Assembly: GCF_007747445.1 (NCBI RefSeq)
Contig: NZ_CP036425.1
Coordinates: forward strand, 186,001 to 250,000
Direction of reading: 5' to 3'
Source: Poriferisphaera corsica
GTDB taxonomy: Bacteria > Planctomycetota > Phycisphaerae > Phycisphaerales > Phycisphaeraceae
Length of the DNA stretch: 64,000 nt
The position numbers were made by a program, and so were the translations under genes. Below the pieces are notes generated by a model. The model saw nothing but the letters and a program-made list of their open reading frames with translations, was not told the DNA's origin and ran no database searches. Shown here piece after piece: positions 25,518 to 33,490 of this stretch. Positions within the stretch are counted from its first letter, which is position 1; every line of letters begins with the position of its first letter.

Positions 25518-27245
25518 ATGCAGCAGTCAATCAAACCGAAGTTGTTTACGGTGATCCGTGAGTACAATCGTGAGCAATTTGCGAAGGATGTTGTGGCGGG
25601 TGTGCTGGTGGGGATCATTGCGATACCACTATCGATTGCGTTGGCGATTGCCTCGGGGGTTGGGCCGGAGATGGGGCTGTATACGGCTGCTGTTGCGGGA
25701 TTTTTGATTTCGTTTTTTGGTGGAAGTCGGGTGCAGATTGGTGGGCCGACAGCGGCGTTTGTGCCGGTGGTTTATGGGGTGGTGCAGCAGTATGGTGTGG
25801 AGGGGTTGGCGGTGGCGGCGATCATGGCGGGAGGTTTATTGATCTTGATGGGGGTGCTGCGGTTAGGGGGGATGATCAAATATATTCCGTATCCTGTGGT
25901 GACCGGGTTTACAGCTGGGATTGCGGTGGCGATTGGTGTGAAGCAATTGAGGGATTTGATGGGGATGGAGATTGATCGATTGCCGGGCGATTTTGTGGGG
26001 ATGTGTGAGGTGTATTGGGCGAATATGGATGGCGTTGATTGGGGGACGATTTTGGTGGGGTTGCTGTCTTTGATCGTGATTGTGTGCTGGGGCAGGTTGC
26101 CTTGGGGGTGGGTGAAGTACTTGCCGGGATCGCTCATTGCGATTGTGATGGCGACGGTTGGGGTAATGTTATTTAAGCTTGAAGGTGTGGCAACGATTGG
26201 GAGCCGGTTTAGCGGATTAGAAGGCGGGTTACCGCGATTGACTGTGCCGAGTGGGGTGGATTGGGTGATGGTGAAAGATCTGATCGGGCCGGCGGTGACG
26301 ATTGCGGTTTTGGCGGGGGTTGAGAGTTTGCTGTCAGCGGTGGTGTCGGATGGGATGATCGGTGGGCATCACCGGTCTAATGCAGAGTTAGTTGGGCAGG
26401 GGTTGGCAAACATTGGCTCTGCGATGTTTGGTGGGATACCGGCTACGGGTGCGATCGCGAGGACGGCAGCGAATGTGCGAAGCGGAGGGCGGACGCCGAT
26501 GGCGGGGTTGGTGCATGCGGGGGTTGTGATGTTGGTTGTGGTGGTGCTGATGCCTTATGCGAAGATGATTCCGCTGACAACGTTGGCGGCGGTGCTTTTG
26601 GTAGTGGCGTACAACATGGGGGATTGGGTTGCGTTCCGTGATTTGGGGAAAGGGCCAAAGAGTGACGGTGTTGTGTTTTTGCTGACGTTTGGCTTGACGG
26701 TCGTATTTGATTTGGTCGTTGCGATTGAAATCGGTCTTATTTTAGCAGTGTTTTTGTTTATGAAACGCATGGCGGATGTATCGGAAGTTAAGATATTAGA
26801 TGAGGGAGCTGGTGTGTGTGATGAATTGGATGATGATGCGGTGCGCGGCGATATGTTGAGTAAGTATCAGGGTGAATTGGTTTTGTATGAAATAAAAGGC
26901 CCGTTCTTTTTTGGGGCAGCAGATAAGTTTGTAGATGTTACGCGAAAGCTGGGCGCGTCGACAAAGGGGATTATTTTGAAGATGGAAAATGTACCTGCTA
27001 TGGATGGGACGGGGCTTCATCATCTTGAAACGTTTGTTGGTGTGTGTGAGCGTTCGGGTATACGCTTGTATCTTGTGGACGTGCAAAAGCAGCCTAAGCG
27101 TGTATTAGATAAACGTGGTTTGATGCAGCGTTATAGTTTTATTGCATTTTGTGCTGATATTAGAGAAGCAGTTGAGCGATATGGACGTGATCGTCAGGGC
27201 ATGGCTGAGGCATTGCCTGATCGTGAAGTGCTGCTTGGAAATTGA
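25518..27245 (+). CDS. SulP-family anion permease with STAS domain
   Basis: 575 residues. AGG lies 8 bases before ATG 25518. Inner-membrane transporter of the SLC26/SulP family with 10-14 membrane segments (about 20-420). Signature region: GVLVGIIAIPLSIALAIASG and SRVQIGGPTAAFVPVVYGVV; later GVESLLSAVVSDG and NIGSAMFGGIPATGAIART. The C-terminal STAS domain (about 455-560) contains GIILKMENVPAMDGTGLHHL, the conserved loop normally built around D-x-SG, here TG. SulP proteins carry sulfate, bicarbonate or other anions; no neighbour such as carbonic anhydrase or a cys gene points to one. Confidence 0.93.
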   Translation: MQQSIKPKLFTVIREYNREQFAKDVVAGVLVGIIAIPLSIALAIASGVGPEMGLYTAAVAGFLISFFGGSRVQIGGPTAAFVPVVYGVVQQYGVEGLAVAAIMAGGLLILMGVLRLGGMIKYIPYPVVTGFTAGIAVAIGVKQLRDLMGMEIDRLPGDFVGMCEVYWANMDGVDWGTILVGLLSLIVIVCWGRLPWGWVKYLPGSLIAIVMATVGVMLFKLEGVATIGSRFSGLEGGLPRLTVPSGVDWVMVKDLIGPAVTIAVLAGVESLLSAVVSDGMIGGHHRSNAELVGQGLANIGSAMFGGIPATGAIARTAANVRSGGRTPMAGLVHAGVVMLVVVVLMPYAKMIPLTTLAAVLLVVAYNMGDWVAFRDLGKGPKSDGVVFLLTFGLTVVFDLVVAIEIGLILAVFLFMKRMADVSEVKILDEGAGVCDELDDDAVRGDMLSKYQGELVLYEIKGPFFFGAADKFVDVTRKLGASTKGIILKMENVPAMDGTGLHHLETFVGVCERSGIRLYLVDVQKQPKRVLDKRGLMQRYSFIAFCADIREAVERYGRDRQGMAEALPDREVLLGN

Positions 27246-27258
27246 TTGTTTGGTAAAT

Positions 27259-27295
27259 AAAAAAAACACCTTACGTTTTTGCGCAAGGTGTTTTT
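27259..27295. terminator. Bidirectional terminator between sulP and dinB-like genes
   Basis: AAAACACCTT and AAGGTGTTTT stem with A-run and T-run flanks. Confidence 0.85.
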
Positions 27296-27327
27296 GGGTT
27301 GTGATGTTTGTGGGTGCGTGGGTGGAT

Positions 27328-27858
27328 TTATTGAGCAGCGTGTTGTTCGGCCCATTCGGGGAGTTGATCGCCTGAGGGGCCGTAGGCTGAGGGGACGGTG
27401 GCGCCGATGAGGCGGAGGAAGACGCCGAGTTGACCGCGGTGGTGATAGAGGTGATTGAAAAGTAGAGAGCGGATTGCTGCGTAACGGGGCAGGGCGAGCA
27501 TGTCTTGATCGTCTGCGGTGACGATGGTCCAGGTTGAACTGAGGTATTCGTCGGAGAGAGTTGCGGCGGCTGCCTTGAAATCGGCCACGCTTTGTTCGAA
27601 GGCATCTTGGATGTGTTGGAGAGATTCGGGGTTTTCGCGGGGGCCTTTATTGAAATCAGGTACCTCGAAGCGGTCTTCGCTGAGCATGTTGAGGATGGCG
27701 GATGGGGCGGAGGCGATGTGGAGGCCTAGTTGGCCGATGGTGAGTGATTTGGGGTGTGGTTGCCAATCGAGCTGATCGGCGGGGATGTTGGCGAGAAATT
27801 GCCTTGTGGCGATGGCTTCTTGTTCTAGTTCAGCGAGAAAATGGTCGTACAGGCTCAT
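27328..27858 (-). CDS. DinB-family protein
   Basis: 176 residues; AAGGAG lies 6 bases before the ATG. Four-helix-bundle metalloprotein: helix 1 begins LYDHFLAELEQEAIATRQFL; LTIGQLGLHIA supplies one His ligand (His47) and LLFNHLYHHRGQLGVFL, the other two, matching the DinB/YfiT metal triad. Members act as thiol-dependent transferases or have unknown roles. The C-terminus PSAYGPSGDQLPEW is common among DinB members with an IGxxVPxxYGPS signature. Divergent from an HxlR regulator, which likely controls it. Confidence 0.88.
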   Translation of the reverse strand: MSLYDHFLAELEQEAIATRQFLANIPADQLDWQPHPKSLTIGQLGLHIASAPSAILNMLSEDRFEVPDFNKGPRENPESLQHIQDAFEQSVADFKAAAATLSDEYLSSTWTIVTADDQDMLALPRYAAIRSLLFNHLYHHRGQLGVFLRLIGATVPSAYGPSGDQLPEWAEQHAAQ

Positions 27859-27886
27859 GATTTGCTCCTTGGTTTAAGGTGTGGTG

Positions 27887-27901
27887 CTTGCAAAATGCAA
27901 G
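27887..27901. promoter_or_regulatory. Palindromic operator 1 in the dinB-hxlR intergenic region
   Basis: CTTGCA-AAA-TGCAAG, a perfect 6+3+6 palindrome followed by TGG. A second, similar site starts 38 bases on. Position between divergent genes suits binding by the HxlR regulator (inference). Confidence 0.65.
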
Positions 27902-27924
27902 TGGTTTGAAGTCTATAGGAATAA

Positions 27925-27939
27925 CTTGCAAAACACAAG
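27925..27939. promoter_or_regulatory. Palindromic operator 2 in the dinB-hxlR intergenic region
   Basis: CTTGCAAAACACAAG, again followed by TGG. Ends CTTG/CAAG pair and the core is shared with operator 1. Confidence 0.6.
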
Positions 27940-27963
27940 TGGATTGAGCTAAAATATGGCATC

Positions 27964-28458
27964 ATGAAAGAAGTTGATTCGCAAAGTACCGAGAATAAGC
28001 AGTTTACATCACGTCAAAAAGACGTGATTGAGGAGGCAGGTGTACGTTCGAAGTGTCCGATCAGCATCGCATTGGATCTTTTAGGCGATAAATGGACGAT
28101 TTTGATTCTGCGTGACATGTTGATTTTCGGGAAGCAGTATTACGGCGATTTTTTGAAATCTGGAGAGCATATCTCGACCAATCTTTTAGCGGATCGCCTC
28201 AAACGCTTGGAGCGATGGAAGATGGTCACACGAGAAGTGGACGCAGAGAATGCTGCCAAGGTTCGATATCAACTGACGGAGAAAGGGAGGCAGTTCGCAC
28301 CGGTTCTGGTGAAGCTGCTGCTTTGGAGTGGTGAGTATCATGAGGCGTGGTTGCCAGAGGGGATGGAGGAGCGATTGGAAAAAGATCCAATGGGATTGGA
28401 GCGTGATTTGCTGCAAATCATGATGGGGCAGGCCGACTCAAGGGATGATGAAGAATAA
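27964..28458 (+). CDS. HxlR-family helix-turn-helix transcriptional regulator
   Basis: 164 residues. CPISIALDLLGDKWTILILR is the HxlR hallmark, with the Cys that often senses electrophiles or disulphide stress. FLKSGEHISTNLLADRLKRL forms the recognition helix of the winged HTH, and RYQLTEKGRQFAPVL the wing and following helix. The first 20 residues and the acidic tail are extensions. No Shine-Dalgarno is visible near ATG 27964, so translation may be leaderless. Divergent from the DinB-family gene with two palindromes between them, which suggests it represses both genes. Confidence 0.9.
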   Translation: MKEVDSQSTENKQFTSRQKDVIEEAGVRSKCPISIALDLLGDKWTILILRDMLIFGKQYYGDFLKSGEHISTNLLADRLKRLERWKMVTREVDAENAAKVRYQLTEKGRQFAPVLVKLLLWSGEYHEAWLPEGMEERLEKDPMGLERDLLQIMMGQADSRDDEE

Positions 28459-28780
28459 ATCCTGTAAGTAATTAAGTAAAAATGAGTTAGAAATGGTATA
28501 TGGTGAGGGGTGTTTGGTGGGGAAATGCGGATAATATTCGTTTTGTTGGGTTGTTACGGTTGAGCAGCAAGTGGTGGGAGCCGATAATTAGAGTGCTGGA
28601 TCGAACAGATTGGCTTGTCTGTCGTATTGATGGTGGATGAGGATCCGGTTAGCTGCTTAAAAAAACTTTGCGCAGTTTGACATCGGGACTGGCTCATAGG
28701 GTGGTTTGAACGTATCTTGTGAGCAGGTCACATGACAGAAGTTTAGGAATCTAAAGGATTTGAATGTGGAGATATCGAGG
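28459..28780. other. Intergenic, no gene seen
   Basis: Spacer between the HxlR regulator and a lipoprotein gene. I see no terminator hairpin or RNA gene. Confidence 0.4.
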
Positions 28781-29308
28781 ATGAAACTGACTTCGTTGCT
28801 GTCACTTTTGATGATGGTCGTTTTCTTTGTGGGCTGTTCGTCGCTTGATCGTCATGTGTATGAAAGTACGCCGACGAGTCTGAAAACGATCACGGTCGTG
28901 AAAAAGCCGAGTGGCGAGCCGATTTGGAGCTATGACGTCCCGTCTGGCTACCGTTTGGTGATGGATTTCAATACCGACGAGCAGGTCAGTAACAAAGCGA
29001 ATTCGCATTCAGTTATTCCAACTCAGATGAGCTGGAAGCTGATCAAGGGTGATGAGGATGACCTCACGGGCTTGTACATGATGACTCACGCTGAGGAAAG
29101 CGATGTCGTCGCCCTGCCGGGCACACCGATACAAATGGTTGTCTCGCTCCGTTCAGCGAGCGGCGAAGAGGAACTCATGCGTAAGTATGAGATTGACTCC
29201 AGCCAGGAAGTCTTGACGGGTAGTGGTGAGATTGAGTCATTGGAGAAGGCAAACGAAGACGTCGAAGGTGAGCATAACGAGTCCAACGATGTGGATTTTG
29301 CAGAATAA
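28781..29308 (+). CDS. Hypothetical lipoprotein
   Basis: 175 residues from ATG 28781 (GGAG 9 bases upstream); a TTG at 28760 is less likely. Lipoprotein signal MKLTSLLSLLMMVVFFVGCSS with lipobox FVGC. The mature part reads like a small beta domain (KTITVVKKPSGEPIWSYDVP, GYRLVMDFN) and ends in an acidic, probably disordered tail (EDVEGEHNESNDVDFAE). I recognise no family. It has its own terminator. Confidence 0.72.
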   Translation: MKLTSLLSLLMMVVFFVGCSSLDRHVYESTPTSLKTITVVKKPSGEPIWSYDVPSGYRLVMDFNTDEQVSNKANSHSVIPTQMSWKLIKGDEDDLTGLYMMTHAEESDVVALPGTPIQMVVSLRSASGEEELMRKYEIDSSQEVLTGSGEIESLEKANEDVEGEHNESNDVDFAE

Positions 29309-29340
29309 TTAACGATCCGATGCAATAATAGATATTAATT

Positions 29341-29371
29341 AAACGTCTGTCTCAATGGCAGACGTTTTTTT
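29341..29371 (+). terminator. Terminator of the lipoprotein gene
   Basis: AAACGTCTG and CAGACGTTT stem followed by a T-run. Confidence 0.85.
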
Positions 29372-29470
29372 ATTGGTCAGATGCCAACACATACGATTGA
29401 TATATTAGAGATGGATTGCTGGATCTGATTGCGTGTGGGAACGACTTGAACAATCAGCTTAGGAATCGAG

Positions 29471-30226
29471 ATGCTTATGGATAGACGTACCCGTCATGCG
29501 TTCACACTTATCGAATTACTGGTCGTGATCAGCATTATTTCAATCTTGATCGGTCTGCTGCTGCCAGCACTCGGGGCTGCCCGAAATGCTGCGCTTGGCT
29601 CTGTCTGTAGCAACAATATTAGACAGATTTTGATCGCCAATACGATCTTTACGAATGACCATAAAGGCCGGGTGCCCGCGAACCGGATTGAACTGAAAAC
29701 CGGTGTCCATGTGACTTGGCGCGCATTCATGGCGAGAAAGGGCTATTTGCCCGAAACTGATGCATGGCTATGCCCCGCCTCACCCTCTGAGGCGCTGACT
29801 GAAGAGGGCAAAACCATCAGCAACTCCAACTGCATCAGTGACCCCAATGCTAACTATGCACTTAATGGTGAGTTGGTCTGGGAGTATAAGAATGAGCGTG
29901 AGCCAATGGGCAAACTGCTCGCTGAAAATGTGAGGCGGAATTCAGAGGTCGTCCTGGTGCTTGAAACACGGTCATATTGGCCTGACTTGCGTTATAACTC
30001 TGTGGATGGTCGCGGTACTTCGCCGAGCGCATCTGATGATGATGGTGGTGGCTATTTTGCATATTGGCACGGCGGCAAAGGCGCTAACTGGGGTATGTTC
30101 GATGGGCATGTTGAATCAATGACATTAAGTGAAATTGCTCAGCCGGATTGCCACTGGCATGATGCAAACGAGCCTGAAGGCTATCACAGCGATTGGAAAG
30201 ATCGCCTTGCCAGCGCATATCAATAA
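29471..30226 (+). CDS. Prepilin-type N-terminal domain protein
   Basis: 251 residues; AGGA about 8 bases before ATG 29471. Leader [20 protein letters not shown], with Ala rather than Gly before the cleavage point, then a pilin helix to about residue 36. The globular part has the [14 protein letters not shown] segment, [15 protein letters not shown] and a closing [18 protein letters not shown] that matches H-X9-DG. Exported pseudopilin-like protein of unknown role. Its base composition is balanced, unlike the G-rich genes to its left. Confidence 0.87.
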   Translation: MLMDRRTRHAFTLIELLVVISIISILIGLLLPALGAARNAALGSVCSNNIRQILIANTIFTNDHKGRVPANRIELKTGVHVTWRAFMARKGYLPETDAWLCPASPSEALTEEGKTISNSNCISDPNANYALNGELVWEYKNEREPMGKLLAENVRRNSEVVLVLETRSYWPDLRYNSVDGRGTSPSASDDDGGGYFAYWHGGKGANWGMFDGHVESMTLSEIAQPDCHWHDANEPEGYHSDWKDRLASAYQ

Positions 30227-30250
30227 TTTGCAGCAAAAGAGGTAAAAATG

Positions 30251-30279
30251 AACACACGATGGGTCGTCGTGTGTTTTTT
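30251..30279 (+). terminator. Terminator of the prepilin-like gene
   Basis: AACACACGA and TCGTGTGTT stem followed by a T-run. Confidence 0.8.
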
Positions 30280-30309
30280 ATTGGGGTCGTTGCCGGTAGA
30301 ATGTTCGGC

Positions 30310-31335
30310 ATGAATACCAAGACCGCCCCTGAATTGGATCAATTACCTCGCACTCGATTTGCTGACCTACCCACCGCGATTGAGCGCATGGATAAGCTTG
30401 AAGCGGCGCTCAGTGCTGAGCTTGAAAGGCCTGTCCCCGAATTGTGGGTGAAGCGAGATGATCAGACCGGTCTTGCGTTTGGTGGTAACAAAACGCGGAA
30501 ACTCGAATTCCTCATCGCTGATGCGGTTGCTCAGGGTGCTAGATGTGTGATCACTGCCGGTGCTGCTCAATCGAATCACTGCAGGCAAACAGCTGCAGCA
30601 GCAGTCAAAGTGGGCCTTGATTGTCACCTCGTGCTTGTCGGCCAAAAGCCAGAAAAATCGAACGGTAATCTGCTGTTAGATGAGTTGCTTGGTGCGAAAG
30701 TCCATTGGTGTACCCGTGAGGAGCGACCAGCCCTGATGGAGTCACTCAATAAGCAGCTCGAAGAAGCTGGTGAGAATCCATACCTCATCCCCGTGGGCGG
30801 TAGCAATGAAATCGGTAGCGTTGGCTACGTCGTTGCGATGCAGGAAATGATGGGTAAGCTTGGCGTTTTTGGCGAACGCCCAACACATATTGTCTTTCCT
30901 ACAGGCAGTGGTGGCACGCAAGTTGGTCTGGTTGTTGGCGCAAAACTATGTGGTTATGAAGGCAAGATCATCGGAGTGAATGTTTCGAAAGGTAGCGGTG
31001 AGGGCCCGACCTTCGAAGAGCAGATGGCAGAGATCGCTCTGAAGACTGCGAAGCGTATTGGCTCAGAAGATACATTCACTGCTGACGATTTTATTGTGAA
31101 TCAGAATTATCTCGGCGTTGGTTACGGTGTCGTCACGGATGCTGAACGCGAGGCGATTTCATTATTAGCCAAAACCGAAGGGCTTTTTGTATGTCCTGTT
31201 TACACAGGTCGCGCCATGGCAGGTTTGCTCGACATGGTACGGTCAGGCGAGTTGACCGCAGATGACAAAGTCGTTTTCTGGCATACCGGCGGCGGCCCCG
31301 CGCTCTTCGCTTATCGTGACGAACTGAATGTATAG
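30310..31335 (+). CDS. PLP-dependent D-cysteine desulfhydrase / ACC deaminase family enzyme
   Basis: 341 residues from ATG 30310; ATG 30301 is an alternative, and the frame further upstream overlaps a terminator. Fold-type II PLP enzyme: WVKRDDQTGLAFGGNKTRKL holds the PLP-binding Lys in GGNKTRK, AAQSNHCRQTAAAA is the substrate-site signature, TGSGGTQVGL binds the cofactor phosphate and HTGGGPALF closes the family. In D-cysteine desulfhydrases it degrades D-cysteine to pyruvate, H2S and ammonia; ACC deaminases share the fold, and I cannot separate the two by eye. No operon partner. Confidence 0.88.
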   Translation: MNTKTAPELDQLPRTRFADLPTAIERMDKLEAALSAELERPVPELWVKRDDQTGLAFGGNKTRKLEFLIADAVAQGARCVITAGAAQSNHCRQTAAAAVKVGLDCHLVLVGQKPEKSNGNLLLDELLGAKVHWCTREERPALMESLNKQLEEAGENPYLIPVGGSNEIGSVGYVVAMQEMMGKLGVFGERPTHIVFPTGSGGTQVGLVVGAKLCGYEGKIIGVNVSKGSGEGPTFEEQMAEIALKTAKRIGSEDTFTADDFIVNQNYLGVGYGVVTDAEREAISLLAKTEGLFVCPVYTGRAMAGLLDMVRSGELTADDKVVFWHTGGGPALFAYRDELNV

Positions 31336-31668
31336 AGTGTTATGTATAAATACCTGCCAGGTTGATCGGTAGATCGTTGCGAACAAAACAGTGATAGCAC
31401 GCATCGGCAGCTTAGTGATGTGTTTGTAGGTCCTGCAGATGATCACATAATTGGCTCCGTTCTGCCTATGAAAAAAATCGAATCACACAACGTCGCTTCG
31501 TGCGGCGTTTTTTTATGAACCTGTCGTTTGATTTTCGAAACCGTCTGTTTTCGGTATTTGAGTGTCAATTCCCATTTTTTTTAATGAGAAAGACTTGAAT
31601 TATCGATAATAACAAAGTACTCTGTAATGCAGAGTCAAAATGACCTATTAATTGGGAAAGGCAAATAT
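31336..31668. other. Intergenic with terminator
   Basis: Apart from the hairpin at 31489-31514 nothing is recognised. It leads into the small membrane-protein operon. Confidence 0.4.
31489..31514 (+). terminator. Terminator, probably of the desulfhydrase gene
   Basis: AACGtCGC and GCGgCGTT stem around TTCGT, followed by a T-run. Confidence 0.7.
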
Positions 31669-32268
31669 ATGGATGTTCCAGCTGACGAAGCAAGGCGTGC
31701 TCTTGAGCAAATCAACCGTGTGACTGAGCAGGCCAAAATGCGCATAGGCATGGGGCCAGCCGGTTGGGTTATTATGCTCTGGGGTGTGATCTGGATGGTT
31801 TGTTTTGGCGTCCCATATTGGAACCTCAGTATCAGTGGTTCAATCTGGTTGTATGGAAATGCAATCGGCTTCATCGCTACCGGTCTCATGTTTTGGCGAG
31901 ACTACATCAAACGAGAGGTTGTCAGCCAAGAACTTAATCAACTCGGTAAACGTATTGGTTTGGCTTGGATGACGCTAAGTTTTTTCACCTTCGGCGGTTT
32001 TATGGTGATGAACTCATTCACTGGTGCACAACTTGGCACCATAATCGTTATCTTGATCATGTTTATGTATGTCATCATAGGCTTGTGGTTGAATGCTAAA
32101 TCACTCGTCGTGACTGGCTGGGTTGTTTCTGCTTTTGCGGTCTCCGGTTACCTATTCGCGAAATGGGGTTGGCTTGGAGAGTTTCGGGTCTTGATGTTAT
32201 GGCTATCTGTTTTCTGTGGTGGCCCACTTTTCCTGTGTGGTCTATACATCAAGCTTAGGTGGAAATAA
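31669..32268 (+). CDS. Hypothetical multi-pass membrane protein
   Basis: 199 residues from ATG 31669, with AAAGG 7 bases upstream. A soluble N-terminal helix (DEARRALEQINRVTEQAKMR) is followed by about six membrane helices, including WVIMLWGVIWMVCFGVPYW, IWLYGNAIGFIATGLMFW and TIIVILIMFMYVIIGLWL. No known domain. A winged-helix regulator starts 2 bases after the stop, so the pair is an operon; small membrane protein plus regulator pairs often sense or transport something, but that is inference. Confidence 0.75.
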   Translation: MDVPADEARRALEQINRVTEQAKMRIGMGPAGWVIMLWGVIWMVCFGVPYWNLSISGSIWLYGNAIGFIATGLMFWRDYIKREVVSQELNQLGKRIGLAWMTLSFFTFGGFMVMNSFTGAQLGTIIVILIMFMYVIIGLWLNAKSLVVTGWVVSAFAVSGYLFAKWGWLGEFRVLMLWLSVFCGGPLFLCGLYIKLRWK

Positions 32269-32270
32269 CG

Positions 32271-32558
32271 ATGCCCGATTTAAATAAAATCATTCACCAG
32301 CCCGCTCGCCTGAAGATCATGGCGATGCTCAATGCCATGCCCATTGACGCAGACGTCGATTTTGTTTACCTGCGAGATGAATTGAAGATGACGGATGGTA
32401 ATCTCGGTTCGCATCTTACTAAGCTGGAAGATGCTAACTATCTGAAACAAAAAAAAACTTTCGTCGGTAAAAAACCACGTACTTATATTAGACTCACCAG
32501 CAAAGGCCGCTCGCATTTTGAAACGCATGTCACGCTACTCAAAGAGATTTTGGGCTAG
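32271..32558 (+). CDS. Winged-helix transcriptional regulator (ArsR/MarR-like)
   Basis: 95 residues. AGGTGG lies just upstream of ATG 32271, inside the end of the preceding gene. The protein is a bare winged HTH: IIHQPARLKIMAMLNAM, VYLRDELKMTDGNLGSHLTK (recognition helix) and KTFVGKKPRTYIRLTSKGRS (wing). This matches the small one-domain regulators typified by PF13601. Translational coupling to the membrane protein suggests it controls its own operon or acts with that protein. Confidence 0.87.
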   Translation: MPDLNKIIHQPARLKIMAMLNAMPIDADVDFVYLRDELKMTDGNLGSHLTKLEDANYLKQKKTFVGKKPRTYIRLTSKGRSHFETHVTLLKEILG

Positions 32559-32678
32559 GTGAACATGACAAACGCCCCTTGCGTATCAAGTTCATATGAC
32601 CATTATCATCTTCCAGGCAGTCAATTATCACTGCTTAACCATTCAAAACTGTTTGGCTGGGATCAAATAACCGATAAA

Positions 32679-33482
32679 ATGGGCAACATGAGCATGAAAT
32701 GGGGACAACCAGTTAACGTCAGACACTTCGCGGGCGGCCTTGCATTTTGTTTCACGGCCCTAATCGCCGGGCAACTCCTTCATGGCCAAGCCGCGCTCAA
32801 CGACAATACTGTGGGCAATGACCGCCGCGGCTACGTCCCTGAGAACGTCGTGCAAGGCGGTTGGCGGCCAGTCGATCAAACCGTGAGCGATCTCAGCTCC
32901 AACTCGGCAAGTCAACGCCGACTCAACCACGGCAACGCATTGTTTAACAACAACATCACGATGTACACACGTGACGACAACGGCCAACTCCTCACACGCG
33001 GGCTTCCAACTGTAGATTTCCGCACAAGCCTTCACGTACCGACCGAATATCAGTTTCGCGCACCGGGTGTAACTGCACTCGTTCAGCGGCCCGAATACGT
33101 CTCACTCGTCGGTCCGGATCCTCGTTGGCATACACGTAAAAACAAACAGCCTTTCCGCGATGGTCTCTTTGCCGACATTGGTTCTGCAGGGATGGTCTAT
33201 AACTTGGATGTTAGATTGCTCAACCCGGTTGTAAATGCGGATCGCACTTCACTCGAACCTGCGCGCGTTCATTACAGCAATCCGATTGTTGATCCTGTTA
33301 CCATTCCTCAACCGCTTGTTCGCATTAACGCAGCGATTGTGAATGGTCGTATTGATGGCCGCCTTCAAACACAGCAAGTCTTTGGTAACGCCGAACATGT
33401 CACGCAAAATTATGATCCAACAGTCGATGGCCGCTTCTTTAATCCAGCCGACAAATCACCAAGACAAGCAGATCAGCAATAG
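32679..33482 (+). CDS. Hypothetical exported protein
   Basis: 267 residues from ATG 32679. The frame is open from GTG 32559, but a signal peptide (about MSMKWGQPVNVRHFAGGLAF, ending HGQA) fits a start at 32679, 32688 or 32694; none has a clear Shine-Dalgarno. The mature part is polar, Asn/Arg/Asp/Pro-rich and without obvious repeats: TEYQFRAPGVTALVQRPEY, FADIGSAGMVYNL. I recognise no family. It follows the winged-helix gene directly and may belong to the same transcript. Confidence 0.6.
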   Translation: MGNMSMKWGQPVNVRHFAGGLAFCFTALIAGQLLHGQAALNDNTVGNDRRGYVPENVVQGGWRPVDQTVSDLSSNSASQRRLNHGNALFNNNITMYTRDDNGQLLTRGLPTVDFRTSLHVPTEYQFRAPGVTALVQRPEYVSLVGPDPRWHTRKNKQPFRDGLFADIGSAGMVYNLDVRLLNPVVNADRTSLEPARVHYSNPIVDPVTIPQPLVRINAAIVNGRIDGRLQTQQVFGNAEHVTQNYDPTVDGRFFNPADKSPRQADQQ

Positions 33483-33490
33483 CATTATTA

